Source: Sorex araneus
Lineage: Eukaryota > Chordata > Mammalia > Eulipotyphla > Soricidae
DNA: 64,000 nt
Assembly: GCF_027595985.1 (NCBI RefSeq)
Contig: NC_073306.1
Coordinates: 160,840,651 to 160,904,650 of the forward strand
Direction of reading: 5' to 3'
Part shown: one piece after another, positions 47,601-57,617 of the stretch
Position numbering within the stretch: position 1 is the stretch's first letter
Layout: each line of letters starts with the position of its first letter
Notes under the pieces: model-generated
What the model saw: the letters and a program-made list of their open reading frames with translations, nothing else
Database searches by the model: none
Told to the model about the DNA's origin: nothing
Program-made: the position numbers and the translations under genes

Positions 47601-50600
47601 ACCCTTGATGACTTCTTCAGCTGCCTCACCGTGCTGGTGCTCCTGCCCCTGGAGGTCGCCACCCACTCCCTGGAGATGCTGGCCTACCTGGTGCTGGACT
47701 CTTTCCCCTTCTGGATCGGAAGAGATACCCCAAGCCTCCTGAAAGTCATCACAGAGCCCTTCACGAAGCTCATCATCCAGGTAGCCCAGCTCGATTCAGA
47801 GCGGGAAGGCCCCGGGCCCTGTGCTTGCCCCATTCCCCCACTCAGTGGGCCAAAAATAATAGAGGGGAAGACCCCCCTGGAAACCACTTACTGGGTCTCT
47901 CTGAAAAAAGCCCAGAGACAGAACTTGCAGGGATAGCTGACAGAGTAGAAGACTTTTGGTTTGTTTGTTTATTTTTTTCTTTTTTGGGTCACACCCAGCT
48001 CCCGGACATCTAATAGCCTAGTTCTCCCTCTTAGAGAGCCTGACAAGTTACTAAGACTCTATTGCCTGCACGGGAGAGCCTGGCAAGCTCCCTGTGGCAT
48101 ATTCATATCCCAAATACAGTAAAAGATATATACATACCTCTCAGAGAGTCCGGAGAGCTACTGAGAGAATCCTGCCCACACGGCAGAGCCTGGCAAGCTA
48201 CCTGTGGTGTATTTATATGCCAAAAATAGTAACGATAGGTCTCATTCCTCTGACCCTGAAAGAGCCTCCAATTGTTGGGAAATATGAGTAAGGAGAGGCT
48301 GCTAAAATCTCAGGGCTGAGTGTAATAGAGACGTTACTGATGCCCGCTCAAGTAAATCGACGAACAATGGGATGACAGTGACAGTTATACAGTGGGTCAC
48401 ACCCAGCAATGCTCAGGGAATACTCTTGACTCTGGAGTCAGGAACTACTCTTGGCCGTGCTTGGGGAACCATATGGGATGCTGGGGATCGAACCCTGGTC
48501 AGACCTACCCACTGTACTATTGCTCCAGCCCCTGAGTAGAAGACTTCAGTTTTTGTTTTATTGACTTCAACCCGTGTCATCTTTATTGGGAGAGGGGACA
48601 GCACATGGCAGTGCTTCCAAGGACCCCCATGGTGAACCTGGGGCAACTTTTTTCCCATTGGTCACTGACAAGGATGATCTGACTCCTACCCAAAGTAGAA
48701 GTGAGCTCCCCTTCCCTTTTAAGGGTCCTCTGAAGCCTCTGGTCGCCAGCCTCTGTTCTCTCTGGGATCAGTGAATGCTGGAGAGATAGATTAGTAGATT
48801 GTATCACGTGCTGGAGGCCTAACCACTGCACGACCACTAAGCTTGGAGCACGGACTGGACACGCAGGAGACCCAGCTTTGGTCCCTAGCACTGCATGGTC
48901 TCCAGGTACTGCGGGAGTGACATCTAAGCACTGAGTTGGGAGTAGCCCTTGAGCACTATCGGGTACAACCAATACAACCAAAAACTCATTGCTTGGGGCT
49001 GGGGAGAGAATACCGGATGAAAGTTGTGTGTCTTGCACAGGGCCAACTCTGGTTCAGTCCCCAGCACCACAGGCGAACCCCCAAACAACACCAGTAGTCA
49101 CCCCTAAGAACTGGGCCAGAATAGATGTTGAACATGCTTGGGCATGGCCTACCTCCATTTCTCCAAATTAATTAGCCATATTTAATTAGTGAAAAAATAT
49201 TTGATAGGGGCTGGAGCCATAGTACAGCAGGTAGGGCATTTGCCTTGCACGCAGCCGATCTGGGCTCGATCCCCAGCATCCCATATGGTCCCCTGAGCAC
49301 CACTAGGAGGAATTCCTGAGTGCAGAGCCAGGAGTAACCCCTGAACATCACTGTGTGTGATCCAAAAAGTCAAAAACAATCAAGCAAACAAAAATATTTG
49401 GTAGGTGTTGGCCTGGGAGAAGGGGCTTCTGGTACTGGACATATTGGTTTTCTCTGTTATTATGTGGTCCATGGGTGCTGCACCACTCTTGCTCTTATGT
49501 ATCGGATTTTGTTCATACAATAAGTTGCTTATTTGTCAAGTCCTTGCTAAAGGGTAGGAGGCACAATGCACCCTGGAAGTGCAGCTGGAGGGGCCGGCTC
49601 ATTCTCGGGGGTGCTGAAAGTCAGGTTTATGATCTTAGTGTCTGGACAGCAGCCCTCCCTCTTCAGCCTGCACCTCTTCTTCCATTTCCTCTTCCAGCTA
49701 GATCAAAACGTTGTCAACAAATTGGCATTGGATGATGAGGAAGCCCTAAACAAGAGTCTCATCAAGATTTGGTGCAAAACATCTATCAACATGGTAAATT
49801 TCTAAGAATATTGCTGGTAAAAAGCACAGTAGAAATGATATCTGTAGCTACATGTTCATTGCAGCACTGTTCACAATAGCCAAAATCTGAAAACAACCCG
49901 AGTGCCCGAGAACAGATGACTGGTTAAAGAAACTTTGGTACATCTACACAATGGAATACTATGCAGCTGTTAGGAGAGATGAAGTCGTGAAATTTGCTTA
50001 TAAGTGAATAGACATGGAGAGTATCATGCTATGCGAAATGAGTCAGAAAGAGAGGGATAGACATAGAAGGACTGCATTCATTTGTGGAGTATACAATAAC
50101 ATCACGTAAGGCTGACACCCAAGGACAATAGATACAAGGGCCAGGAAGATTGCCCCATAGTTGGAAGCCGGCCTCATGAGTGGAAGGGAGAGGACAACTG
50201 GAATAGAGAAGGGATCACTAAGAAAATGAGGGGTTGGAGGAATCAGTCGTAATGGGAGATGTATGCTGAAAGTAGATAAGGGACCAAACATGATGACCTC
50301 TCAGTATCTGGATTGCAAACCATATGCCCAAAAGGAGAGAGAGAGTATGGGGGATATTGTCTGCCATGGAGGCAGGGGGAGGGTGGGAAAGGGGGGATTA
50401 TAGTGAGGATACTGGTGGTGGGGAATGTGCACTGGTGGAGGGATGGGTGTTTGATCATTGTGAGATTGTAACCCAAACATGACAGCTTATAACTGTCTCA
50501 CGGTGATTCAATAAAATTTTATAAAAAGAATTTAAAAAATATTGCTAGAGAAGGAAACATTTGTATCCATACTCTAAGCAAATCTTCATAGAGAAGGGGA

Positions 50601-53600
50601 GAGGAAAGAAAAAGATAAATAGCTGAAAATACAAACACAAGGACAAACCTTAAGGGCTATTCTTGCATGTTGAGTGCGAGGTACCGCGTGGGACAGAGAG
50701 AAGAGCAGAACGACCAGAGCTCTCTGTGCCACGCAGCTTTCCATTTTCTGCTGGCCTCATGGCTTGCCTTTGGCTGCTCCTCTGCCTTGCTGGGGGTATC
50801 AGGTTTATAGACACACACTCTGTGTGGGCATTGCTCTCTGCGCCACACGGTGCCCGCTGCTCTCACCAAGAACGAGCACTGTTATGTCCCATCTCTTGGG
50901 TACACTCCAGGTCCAGAGGAACGTCACTGTGCCCTCACCTGAGAGCTGCACCTCCCCTGACCTCTGTTGGACGGATGGTTCTCACACCTGGACCCTCAAG
51001 AATGTGACCTACCAGGAGAACATCGACAAATGTGAGTGGAACTGAACATCAGCCGCTGGGAAATCTCTTCGGGGTGTCTGCTCTTCTCCTTCCAGCCCGC
51101 ACCCCCGCTGGTCCTGAGCATCAGACCTTCAGGGTCCTGGTGGAGTTACCACTCAGAATCCAGAGAACTTACCACCCCGCAGACCAGTGACAGATCCAGC
51201 GACGCAGCCAGGGGCAGGTGGAGTCTGGTGGGGACTGCCAGGGAGTTTGGAAGATGAGGAGTTTCAGAATGGGCAACACTGTCCTCTGACCTGGTCACCG
51301 TTCCCAGCTTTGTCCCCAGACCCTTTGTTGTCATTATCCTCAGGGCCGTGAGTGAGGCACAACACAGGCTTCAGAGGCGGGTCAGCCTGGCGGGAGGCCT
51401 GGCTCTGCCCCTGCCCAGCCTGTGGCTTCAGGGATTTCGCTTCATCTCCAGCCTCTGGGGCTCCCCCAGGGAACAGCCTCGGGGCTGCATTCACCTGCCA
51501 GAGGCTGGGAAGTGCGGCCTGTCTTCTGGGTAGCTCTGGGTCTAGCACATAAACAGGGATAACTACCAGGGGGCAAAGGGTGTTGGGGATATGTAACGAT
51601 ATGGCCTTGGGGTTGCCCCGTGTCCCCTACTGAGGGCTTTCACTCTCATGGTCTCCTAGGCCAGCACATCTTTGTGAATTTAAACCTCTCGGATCTGGCT
51701 GTGGGCATCATCTTGGTGATTGTCTCCCTGCTGGTCCTCTGTGGCTGCCTCGTCATGATTGTCAAGATCCTGGGCTCCGTGCTCAAGGGGCAGGTGGCTG
51801 TTGTCATCAAGAAGATCCTCAACACAGGTTGGTGCAGTGTCACCTACATCCACTGCATCATCTACTGTATGACTATGGACGAGCCAGGTAGAGGCTCAGA
51901 GAGTCTTATATCTAGTAGTTCTGCAGACTGGAGGACCAGTTTGAAGGTGCCACTTGGGCTGGGTGTACTTGCAGACCTGCTTCCTGGTTTACAGATGGCC
52001 ACAGCAGAGAGGAAGCAAACGTTCTCTTGTATTATCAGGACTCTGATGCATTTATGAGGGTCCTGCTGCATGACCAAATTACCCAAAGGCCCAGCTCCTC
52101 CTATTATCACCCCAGGAGGGTTTCAGTGTAGGAAATTTGAAAGAATACAAACTTTCAGTTTGTAAAAGGTGGGCTTAATATTCTTAGTTTCTGACAATTA
52201 GTAAATATGCAGTTTTGTCTTTACATCACCCAGACCTTGGTTCTGCCATCTCAATATGAAACATATTGTGATTCTACAAATTTTGACGGCCAGGGAGTTC
52301 ATATAGGCGTTAGTGCATATACCTAGCATGTACTGAACCTCAACTTAACCCCGGTTCAAACCCTGCTTCAATGCCCCGCCTCACCCCCAAGCCTTGCTGG
52401 GTATAGCCCTGGAAGTCCTGGTCTTGAGCACCTTCAGGTATGGTTCTGGTGTTGTTGGCACCAGAGTCGGAGCAGCATCACCTCCTCAAGGCCTTAGCAT
52501 TGGCCTCGCTTCCTGAGAATCACCAGGAAAGGATATTGGGGATCCTTGAGAATTTCTTGGGTGTCAAAAAAAAAAATTAAAAGGGCTAATTTTCAGTTGC
52601 AGAATATGGTGTGGGGTGGGTCACACCTACCCCACCTAATCTTCTCACCCAGACTGTGCCTCCTTGGTCCTTACAGGTGCCACCCGGGCCTCCATCCCAC
52701 GCTTTCTCTTTCCTTCTGTCTTCCAGACTTGCCCTTTCCCTTCGGCTGGGTGACTGGCTACCTGGCCATCCTCGTGGGGGCGGGCATGACCTTTATTGTG
52801 CAGAGCAGCTTCGTGTTCACGTCTGCTATGAACCCGCTGATTGGTGAGTGTCCCCCGACTTCTCCCCCAGGCCACCATTCTCCTCCTCATCATTTCCTGC
52901 CATTGGTGCTCTGGATTCTGTATTCCTCCCTCCCCCAGGTCTCGGCGTGATCTCCATTGAGAGGGCGTATCCGCTCACGCTGGGCTCCAGCATCGCCGCC
53001 ACCGCCACCGCCATCCTGGCCGCTCTGGCCAGCCCAGGCAGCACTCTGAGGAGTTCGCTCCAGGTCAGAGGGCGCAGGGAATACAGTTCATCAGTGATAA
53101 TATAGGGAGATAGTGTCAAACAAGAGACTTCCCCCTGGCATGTCCAAAACTGGTATGAAGAAGTAGCCACAGGGAGACAGGTTTGAGAACAGCCAGTGCC
53201 TTCTTTTTAGACAAGTAGATAGAGTCTTAGCTGCAGGGATGCCATCACAGGCAAGGTAGCACTTGATGGAGAAATAATGCATTTCCAGGAAGCAGACACC
53301 ACTTCCTGTCTCCTCATATTCCTCTTAGGGGACTTGGGATGGATCTGGGAAGGCCATTTGTGGGTATTGCAAGAAGAATCAGAGGGTCTTTCCTTGCGTA
53401 AAACAGTTAAGCGTGCTCCAGCAAGAAGGACTTCTGGTCTTATATCTTATGCCACCATGTCTATGCGTTGTGCCTTAACCTATGAGAAAGTTTCCTCTGG
53501 TGATAAATAAGACTCACAATCCCTACTTCATAAGGAATATTATAAAGATCTCATGAAGACATCTAAAGTTTGAGTCTTAAAGAGTTACAGTGTGTGAAAA

Positions 53601-55673
53601 GAATATAAATAGGAGTGACAAATGTATTATAAGTTTTCTAGTAGTCACAAATTAAAAAGTGGAAAGAGGGGCCAGGGTGACAGTGCAGTGCGAAGGTGCT
53701 CACCCTCCAGGGGCAGACCTGGGTTCTATCCCCAACATCCCCAACATCCTCTATGGTACCCTGGCCACCACTAGGCATAACCCTGAGCACAGAGCTGGGA
53801 ATAAGCCCTGAGCACTATTGCACATGGCCCCCAAACAATAACAACAACAACAATAATAATAAGTGGAAAGAAACAGATATCTTCCATCTTTCCACTGGTA
53901 ATGTCTGTGTTATTATAGCTTATAACTGATATTAAAATGATATGGCATTTCACATCTTTTTTTGGACTGTCTTTGAAACTCTGAGCACATTTTGCACTTA
54001 CCACCCAGTACAGAGCCTTGAGCCCCCAGGTCGACCAACAGTCCGTCATGGACACAGGTCTCGCGTTCCAGTGCCTGTTTCAAGTGCTCAGCTGGTGCAG
54101 GGGGCAGGCTGCTAAGGAATCAGATAGGGCACACCAAGCCCCTACCACGATCTCTGGTACATGGTAGGTACACAGAGAAAAATGGTGAAGTGTATGACCT
54201 CCAAAGGCAAGCAACTGAAACCCAGCTGCAACAGCTCCTTTCCTGGAAAAATCCTTACAACTTTGGAAAAATTCCTTCACATGCTGCTCCAATTTCCTTT
54301 CACATCAAATGGGGATTATAGGGGTGGGCATTTCGTAGGATATTTTTGGTTGATTAGAGTAGCCCATGGAAAGTGTGTAGGGTAGTTTTTAACCTCACAA
54401 ATTCATCATCATCCCGTTGACCGTCGATTTTCTCAAGTTGTCTCAGTAACGTCTCCACCCATCCTAGCCCTGAGATTTTAGCAGCCTCTCTTTACTCGTC
54501 CTTCCCAACAGTGCCACATGGAGGCTCTTTCAGGGTCAGGGGAATGAGACCCAGCTTGTTACTGGTTTTGGCATAGGATTACTCCACTGGGAGCTTGCCA
54601 GGCTCTCCCATGTAGGCAGGAAACTCTGGGTAGCTTGCCAGGTTCTCCGAGAGGGAGAACTAGACTATAAGATGTCACTTCCAGGAGCTTGGTTTTATAG
54701 TCTCTGGATGTTGACGGTGATGGGATTACATGGCGCTGGAGACAGTTTCTGGGTATGACTGCCTAGCAACTGAAAAATGGGGGGTCTTGGTGGAGGAGGC
54801 CCAGTCCCAGTCCAAGCAGGCTTGGAGATCTCAGCCCAGGGTCCCACACACCTGGGTTCCTCTGCAGGTTCCTTCATGCTTGAGGCGTGTCCGAATGTGT
54901 GGAGAGGGCCTTGAGCATGGCTGTGGCTGGGTTCCAGAGGTCTTTGGCTGCCGGGGCTCTATTTGAGGCAGGGAGGGAAACTCAACCCACCCCCTCCGAG
55001 GGGCCCCGTGAAGACGGCCAGGAGAGAGGCAAGAAACTCTGTGACAGGTATACCTGTAGGCGGCCCCTTCTCCCCCCACGGTCCCACTCACCCTTCCCCC
55101 TCTGTTGTGTTGCAGATCGCCCTGTGCCACTTTTTCTTCAACATCTCTGGCATCTTGCTGTGGTACCCCATCCCGTTCACCCGCCTGCCCATCCGCCTGG
55201 CCAAGGGGCTGGGCAACATCTCCGCCAAGTACCGCTGGTTTGCTGTCGTCTACCTCATCGTCTTCTTCTTCCTGACCCCGCTGGCCGTGTTCGGGCTCTC
55301 GCTGGCGGGCTGGCAGGTGCTGGTGGTCGTGGGGGTGCCTGTCATCCTCGTGGTCGTGCTGGCAGTGGTCATCGGGCTCTTGCAGTCCCGCTGCCCGGGG
55401 CTCCTGCCCAAGAAGCTCCAGAACTGGGACTTTCTACCCCTGTGGCTGCACTCGCTGAAGCCCTGGGATGAGGTGGTGTCCAGGCTCACCAGCTGCCTCC
55501 AGAAGCGTGGCCACAGGTGCTGCGAGAAGCTGGAGGAGGTGCAGGGAGAGCCCAGCAAGAGCTCCACGGGCGTGGATAACTTGGCCATGAGCAAAGAGGC
55601 TCCAGATGGGATTCCCTTGTCCCAAGTGAGAAGCCTGGACACGAGCACTATCCTGCACAACACAGCTTTGTAA
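41138..55673 (+). CDS. SLC34A2: SLC34A2-like sodium/phosphate cotransporter, right-hand copy, complete (12 coding exons)
   Basis: Type II sodium-phosphate cotransporter (NaPi-IIb), an apical membrane protein that couples Na+ to inorganic phosphate uptake in gut, lung and gland epithelia. Coding exons: 41138-41243, 41332-41460, 42180-42308, 43319-43462, 44312-44423, 47585-47780, 49698-49793, 50911-51031, 51660-51827, 52727-52843, 52939-53063, 55116-55673. They sum to 2001 nt, 666 residues plus TAA; human NaPi-IIb is 690. All introns are GT-AG and phases agree. The start MAPWPEL and the C-terminal TAL match human NaPi-IIb. Visible motifs: QSSST at residues 153-157, GANIGTS at 182-188, a large cysteine-bearing extracellular loop at about 273-344 with NxS/T sites at 290, 308 and 335. 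Odd: the second QSSS is QSSF (426-429), the IGTTTT segment is altered (455-464), the exon 7 motif is altered, and the cysteine-rich tail is shortened. Family identity is sure; transport activity is doubtful. Confidence 0.93.
41332..41460 (+). CDS. SLC34A2: Right copy, exon 3
   Basis: The acceptor is tttgcccag and the donor gtaagg. It encodes the N-terminal cytoplasmic tail with the family signature [16 protein letters not shown] (human DPWNLPTLQDSGIKWS). The preceding intron is only 88 bp, and its partner in the other copy is also exactly 88 bp. Confidence 0.93.
41528..41602. repeat. (AC)n(ACGC)n in intron 3 of right copy
   Basis: The first part is AC and the second part ACGC, both alternating purine-pyrimidine, so Z-DNA is possible. 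The left copy has only the dinucleotide form. Confidence 0.95.
42180..42308 (+). CDS. SLC34A2: Right copy, exon 4 (first membrane segment)
   Basis: The acceptor is ctccccccag and the donor gtaggg. It encodes [18 protein letters not shown] and then [20 protein letters not shown], close to human NaPi-IIb throughout. This copy is nearer to human in this exon than the left-hand copy is. Confidence 0.93.
42475..42806 (-). mobile_element. Two adjacent SOR SINEs in intron 4 of right copy
   Basis: An older copy spans 42475-42620 and a younger, near-consensus one 42632-42806. Neither is seen at the matching place in the left copy, so both may postdate the duplication. Confidence 0.8.
43029..43206 (+). 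mobile_element. SOR SINE in intron 4 of right copy
   Basis: It is full length. The flanks are cagagggcaggcgg and cagaggacaggcgg. It has no counterpart at the matching place in the left copy. Confidence 0.9.
43319..43462 (+). CDS. SLC34A2: Right copy, exon 5 (first QSSS motif)
   Basis: The acceptor is cttttcag and the donor gtgagtg. The second half, [16 protein letters not shown], keeps the first of the two QSSS motifs of the transport core. The first half ([19 protein letters not shown]) is unlike both human (KMAGQFFSNSSIMSNPLLG) and the left-hand copy, so change is concentrated there. Confidence 0.92.
44312..44423 (+). CDS. SLC34A2: Right copy, exon 6 (GANIGTS motif)
   Basis: The acceptor is cctcccccag and the donor gtaagagg. 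It encodes [18 protein letters not shown] and on to [10 protein letters not shown], identical in protein to the left-hand copy. I see only one base difference over 112. The QAGD aspartate, which I recall as linked to electrogenic transport in NaPi-IIa/b, is present. Confidence 0.94.
44490..44645 (-). mobile_element. SOR SINE in intron 6 of right copy
   Basis: It runs from tttgggatcacacccagtgg to ctgctgtgctcccc. Confidence 0.72.
45690..46048 (-). mobile_element. Two SOR SINEs in intron 6 of right copy
   Basis: The first spans about 45690-45868 with an internal duplication (tgatggctggtg); the second spans about 45900-46048. Confidence 0.7.
46648..46818 (+). mobile_element. SOR SINE, diverged
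   Basis: The head is gtgggagagacagtgcagca, and the body ends at caggttcgatcccccaaccc and an A tail. Confidence 0.65.
47105..47245 (-). mobile_element. Short L1 3' fragment in intron 6
   Basis: It reads aaatcaccatgagatacaca and then cccatcccttcaccagtgta, an L1 end in reverse orientation. Confidence 0.6.
47585..47780 (+). CDS. SLC34A2: Right copy, exon 7
   Basis: The acceptor is cgccctag and the donor gtagcc. The usual [11 protein letters not shown] reads [11 protein letters not shown] here. The following helix and loop ([18 protein letters not shown]) also drift from human and from the left-hand copy. The end, [15 protein letters not shown], is conserved. The exon is 196 bp in both copies and the frame is open. 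Confidence 0.9.
47956..48533 (-). mobile_element. SOR SINE split by a second-family SINE
   Basis: The outer minus-oriented SOR element lies between GAGTAGAAGACTT at 47943-47955 and 48534-48546. It is interrupted at 48000-48393 by a plus-oriented second-family element, whose own target repeat GGGTCACACCCAGC lies at 47986-47999 and 48394-48407. Confidence 0.9.
48778..49140 (+). mobile_element. Two diverged SOR SINEs in intron 7 of right copy
   Basis: The copies lie at about 48778-48985 and 48996-49140, both in the sense direction and both eroded. Confidence 0.6.
49207..49390 (+). mobile_element. SOR SINE in intron 7 of right copy
   Basis: It is full length. The flanks AAAAATATTTGATAG and AAAAATATTTGGTAG differ at one base. 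Confidence 0.9.
49698..49793 (+). CDS. SLC34A2: Right copy, exon 8 (start of large extracellular loop)
   Basis: The acceptor is cctcttccag and the donor gtaaat. It encodes [20 protein letters not shown] and then [12 protein letters not shown], matching human up to CKT. An NKS glycosylation site lies at residue 290. An L1 insertion begins only 14 bases after the exon. Confidence 0.88.
49816..50537 (+). mobile_element. 5'-truncated L1 in intron 8 of right-hand SLC34A2
   Basis: It is an L1 3' end in the sense orientation (tacacaatggaatactatgc region, then 3' UTR, then aataaaattttataaa). A short target-site repeat, AATATTGCT, lies at 49807-49815 and 50538-50546. It starts 14-22 bases after the exon 8 donor. 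Confidence 0.82.
50911..51031 (+). CDS. SLC34A2: Right copy, exon 9 (extracellular loop)
   Basis: The acceptor is acactccag and the donor gtgagt. It encodes [20 protein letters not shown] and then [20 protein letters not shown]. The loop cysteines and two N-glycosylation sites (308, 335) are kept. The human NWT site is HTWT here and so is lost. Confidence 0.9.
51660..51827 (+). CDS. SLC34A2: Right copy, exon 10
   Basis: The acceptor is gtctcctag and the donor gttggt, a weak but usable GT donor. It encodes [20 protein letters not shown] and then [20 protein letters not shown], a long hydrophobic segment close to human, ending [14 protein letters not shown]. Confidence 0.91.
52727..52843 (+). 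CDS. SLC34A2: Right copy, exon 11 (second QSSS motif, altered)
   Basis: The acceptor is tcttccag and the donor gtgagtg. It encodes [20 protein letters not shown] and then [20 protein letters not shown]. Human has QSSSVFTSALTPLIG. The third serine of the second QSSS motif is therefore phenylalanine at residue 429. Confidence 0.91.
52939..53063 (+). CDS. SLC34A2: Right copy, exon 12 (altered IGTTTT segment)
   Basis: The acceptor is ctcccccag and the donor gtcaga. It encodes [20 protein letters not shown], then [20 protein letters not shown] and Q. Human has [18 protein letters not shown]. The asparagine, the glycine and two of the four threonines are replaced; the flanks are unchanged. Confidence 0.91.
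53670..53865 (+). mobile_element. SOR SINE in intron 12 of right copy
   Basis: The head is ggggccagggtgacagtgca, and the tail consists of AAC/AAT units. Confidence 0.72.
54404..54670 (-). mobile_element. Second-family SINE, older copy
   Basis: It carries gggagcttgccaggctctcc and gggtagcttgccaggttctc. It has an extra middle segment (cctagccctgagattttagc) also seen at about 48290-48330. It lies in intron 12 of the right copy. Confidence 0.7.
55116..55673 (+). CDS. SLC34A2: Right copy, exon 13 (last coding exon)
   Basis: The acceptor is gtgttgcag and the stop is TAA at 55671. It begins [20 protein letters not shown] and contains three strongly hydrophobic stretches, then [20 protein letters not shown]. 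The human tail carries a long run of cysteines; here only [17 protein letters not shown] remains. The protein ends in NTAL, matching the TAL terminus of NaPi-IIb. Confidence 0.93.
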   Translation: MALCHFFFNISGILLWYPIPFTRLPIRLAKGLGNISAKYRWFAVVYLIVFFFLTPLAVFGLSLAGWQVLVVVGVPVILVVVLAVVIGLLQSRCPGLLPKKLQNWDFLPLWLHSLKPWDEVVSRLTSCLQKRGHRCCEKLEEVQGEPSKSSTGVDNLAMSKEAPDGIPLSQVRSLDTSTILHNTAL

Positions 55674-57533
55674 GAGCAGCCCAGAGGCGGTCGGGCACCC
55701 TGGTCACTCGGGACAGCAGTCTCATCCCTGTCCTGCCCATCTCTCCCCTCGCAGGGCTTTGTTCCCCACTGAGAAACGGGGCTGACATCAGCCCCGACTC
55801 ACCCTTAGCTTAGACAACCAACCAGCCTGGTGCTGTGATGGCGGCTCCCCACCCCCAGGGCAGCGCAGAGTCCCCGGGGAGAGGTTAGACAGGGACACTG
55901 CCCAGGGGGATGGTCACTCCTACCGACAGGCAACTGAGATGGCCAATGGGACCTGGGTTCAATTTCAGGCCACCATTTTTCTGAAGGAAATTCTCCAAGG
56001 CAGGGTTTGTCAAACATTCTCAAAGCTACATGTTTATATGCACGTATGTACCCAGACACATGTACTTTTCTTTGTTGTGATCAAACTCTGACATTTCTTT
56101 CTCCAAAGACTCACTTCACCCAGAATAGCTGCTCCGAGGGGTCCTGGATCCAGATCAGCTCAATTCGGGGGAAATCGTGTGACGTATTGGTAGACTTAGA
56201 GAAGGCCCTTTCTACCGCCCAATGCTCCCCAAATCCTTGGGGGCTTCCCCACCTAGGCAGATATGGTTAGTTCAATCAGTTCACCTACTGAGTTCTTGTT
56301 TACAGGATGAGCTCCGAGCTCAGAGCAAGGGTCAGGATATGTTCGGACTCCTCTGTAGCCCATGGCCCTATCCTGTTCTGGGCAGGAGGATGGGAGCTAG
56401 GCAACGGAGGCCTTGTCAGATGGTTTGTCTGCTAAAGGGACCAGGGTTCTTCTTAGTGTGCACATTAGAAACCAAACGGACATTTGTGACAAAGCCCATT
56501 GCGGGCTCTCTGACTTCCCTACGTTTCTGTTATCTGGAAACCCAGAAGCATCTGAGCACCCAACAGGTTTACATTCTCTCTGTGCCAGATGGCCATCCGT
56601 TGAGATTTGGAAGTTAGCTTCCATATGTAGGTATGTTTATTAACCTTTCCACCCAAACATCCGCCACATATTCAGCCCTCCTGCCTTCCATCTCCCCTTC
56701 CTTCCATCACTCTATCCAACCCTCCCTTCTATCTATCCTATCCTTTCCTCCCTCTTTCTAGCCCCCATTATTTTATCCATCCATCTATACTCCCCTGCCT
56801 CTGTTAGATCTATCCTATCCATCCTTCTATGCACCAATCATCATCCTATTCATCCATTCATCCATTTAGCGATCCTTCTAAGCCTGAATCTCTTTCTAAA
56901 CTTATTTCCAGATCCCCCTACATGAATGGACTCCGGTTTACTCTTCTCAGTACATGTTCACAAAGCTCCAGGAAGTAGAAACTGAGGTAGGACTGAGTGC
57001 CAGAATTGTGGCCCTCATATCACAGTAGATTTCTTGTGTACCTGTGGGCCTTGCTGGTGTGCCATTTTGTTGCTATTGCCCCAAACACCTTCTCCATATC
57101 AGTAAGAGTCCCAGGTTGTGTTGGTACCTCCCTACTCCAGTGTCCTCACCGTCAACAACCCTCTCCCTGATGAGCAAGTGAGTCTCAGCCCCGTCTGAGA
57201 GGGGTGTCTGTGACCACCACTCACTTCCTCATCATCTTTACTGGTGGGAATTCTGAACTGAGTCCTCAAATCCACTTTCCACCATGCAGATGCTGATTTC
57301 CGAGCAGAACCATTTGTACCCTATATTTACAGTCAGGCATGTGTACCACGTTTTCATATAGTAATTTATTTTTATATAAATTATTTAGTAAATGTTAATG
57401 TCATAGTCTGTTGTCATAGAAAGGTCAGGTTCTAATACACATGCAAGCAGGACTCTGTGTTGTGTATTTGTAATGCTGCCTTTGAAGCATGCCCTGTGCT
57501 ATAGGACACACTGCACACATGCAAGGGAGCTGA

Positions 57534-57572
<39 letters not shown>

Positions 57573-57617
57573 TCTTCGCACTCTAATATTTAAAAAATTA
57601 AAATGGATTTCCATGCT
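55674..57617 (+). other. SLC34A2: Probable 3' UTR of right-hand SLC34A2
   Basis: No SINE interrupts this 1.9 kb, unusual in this window and consistent with a transcribed 3' UTR. An ATTAAA at 57597-57602 is followed by a GT-rich stretch (57,617-57,635), a plausible poly(A) site. A (GT)n run lies at 57535-57570. The end point is inferred, not shown. Confidence 0.4.
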
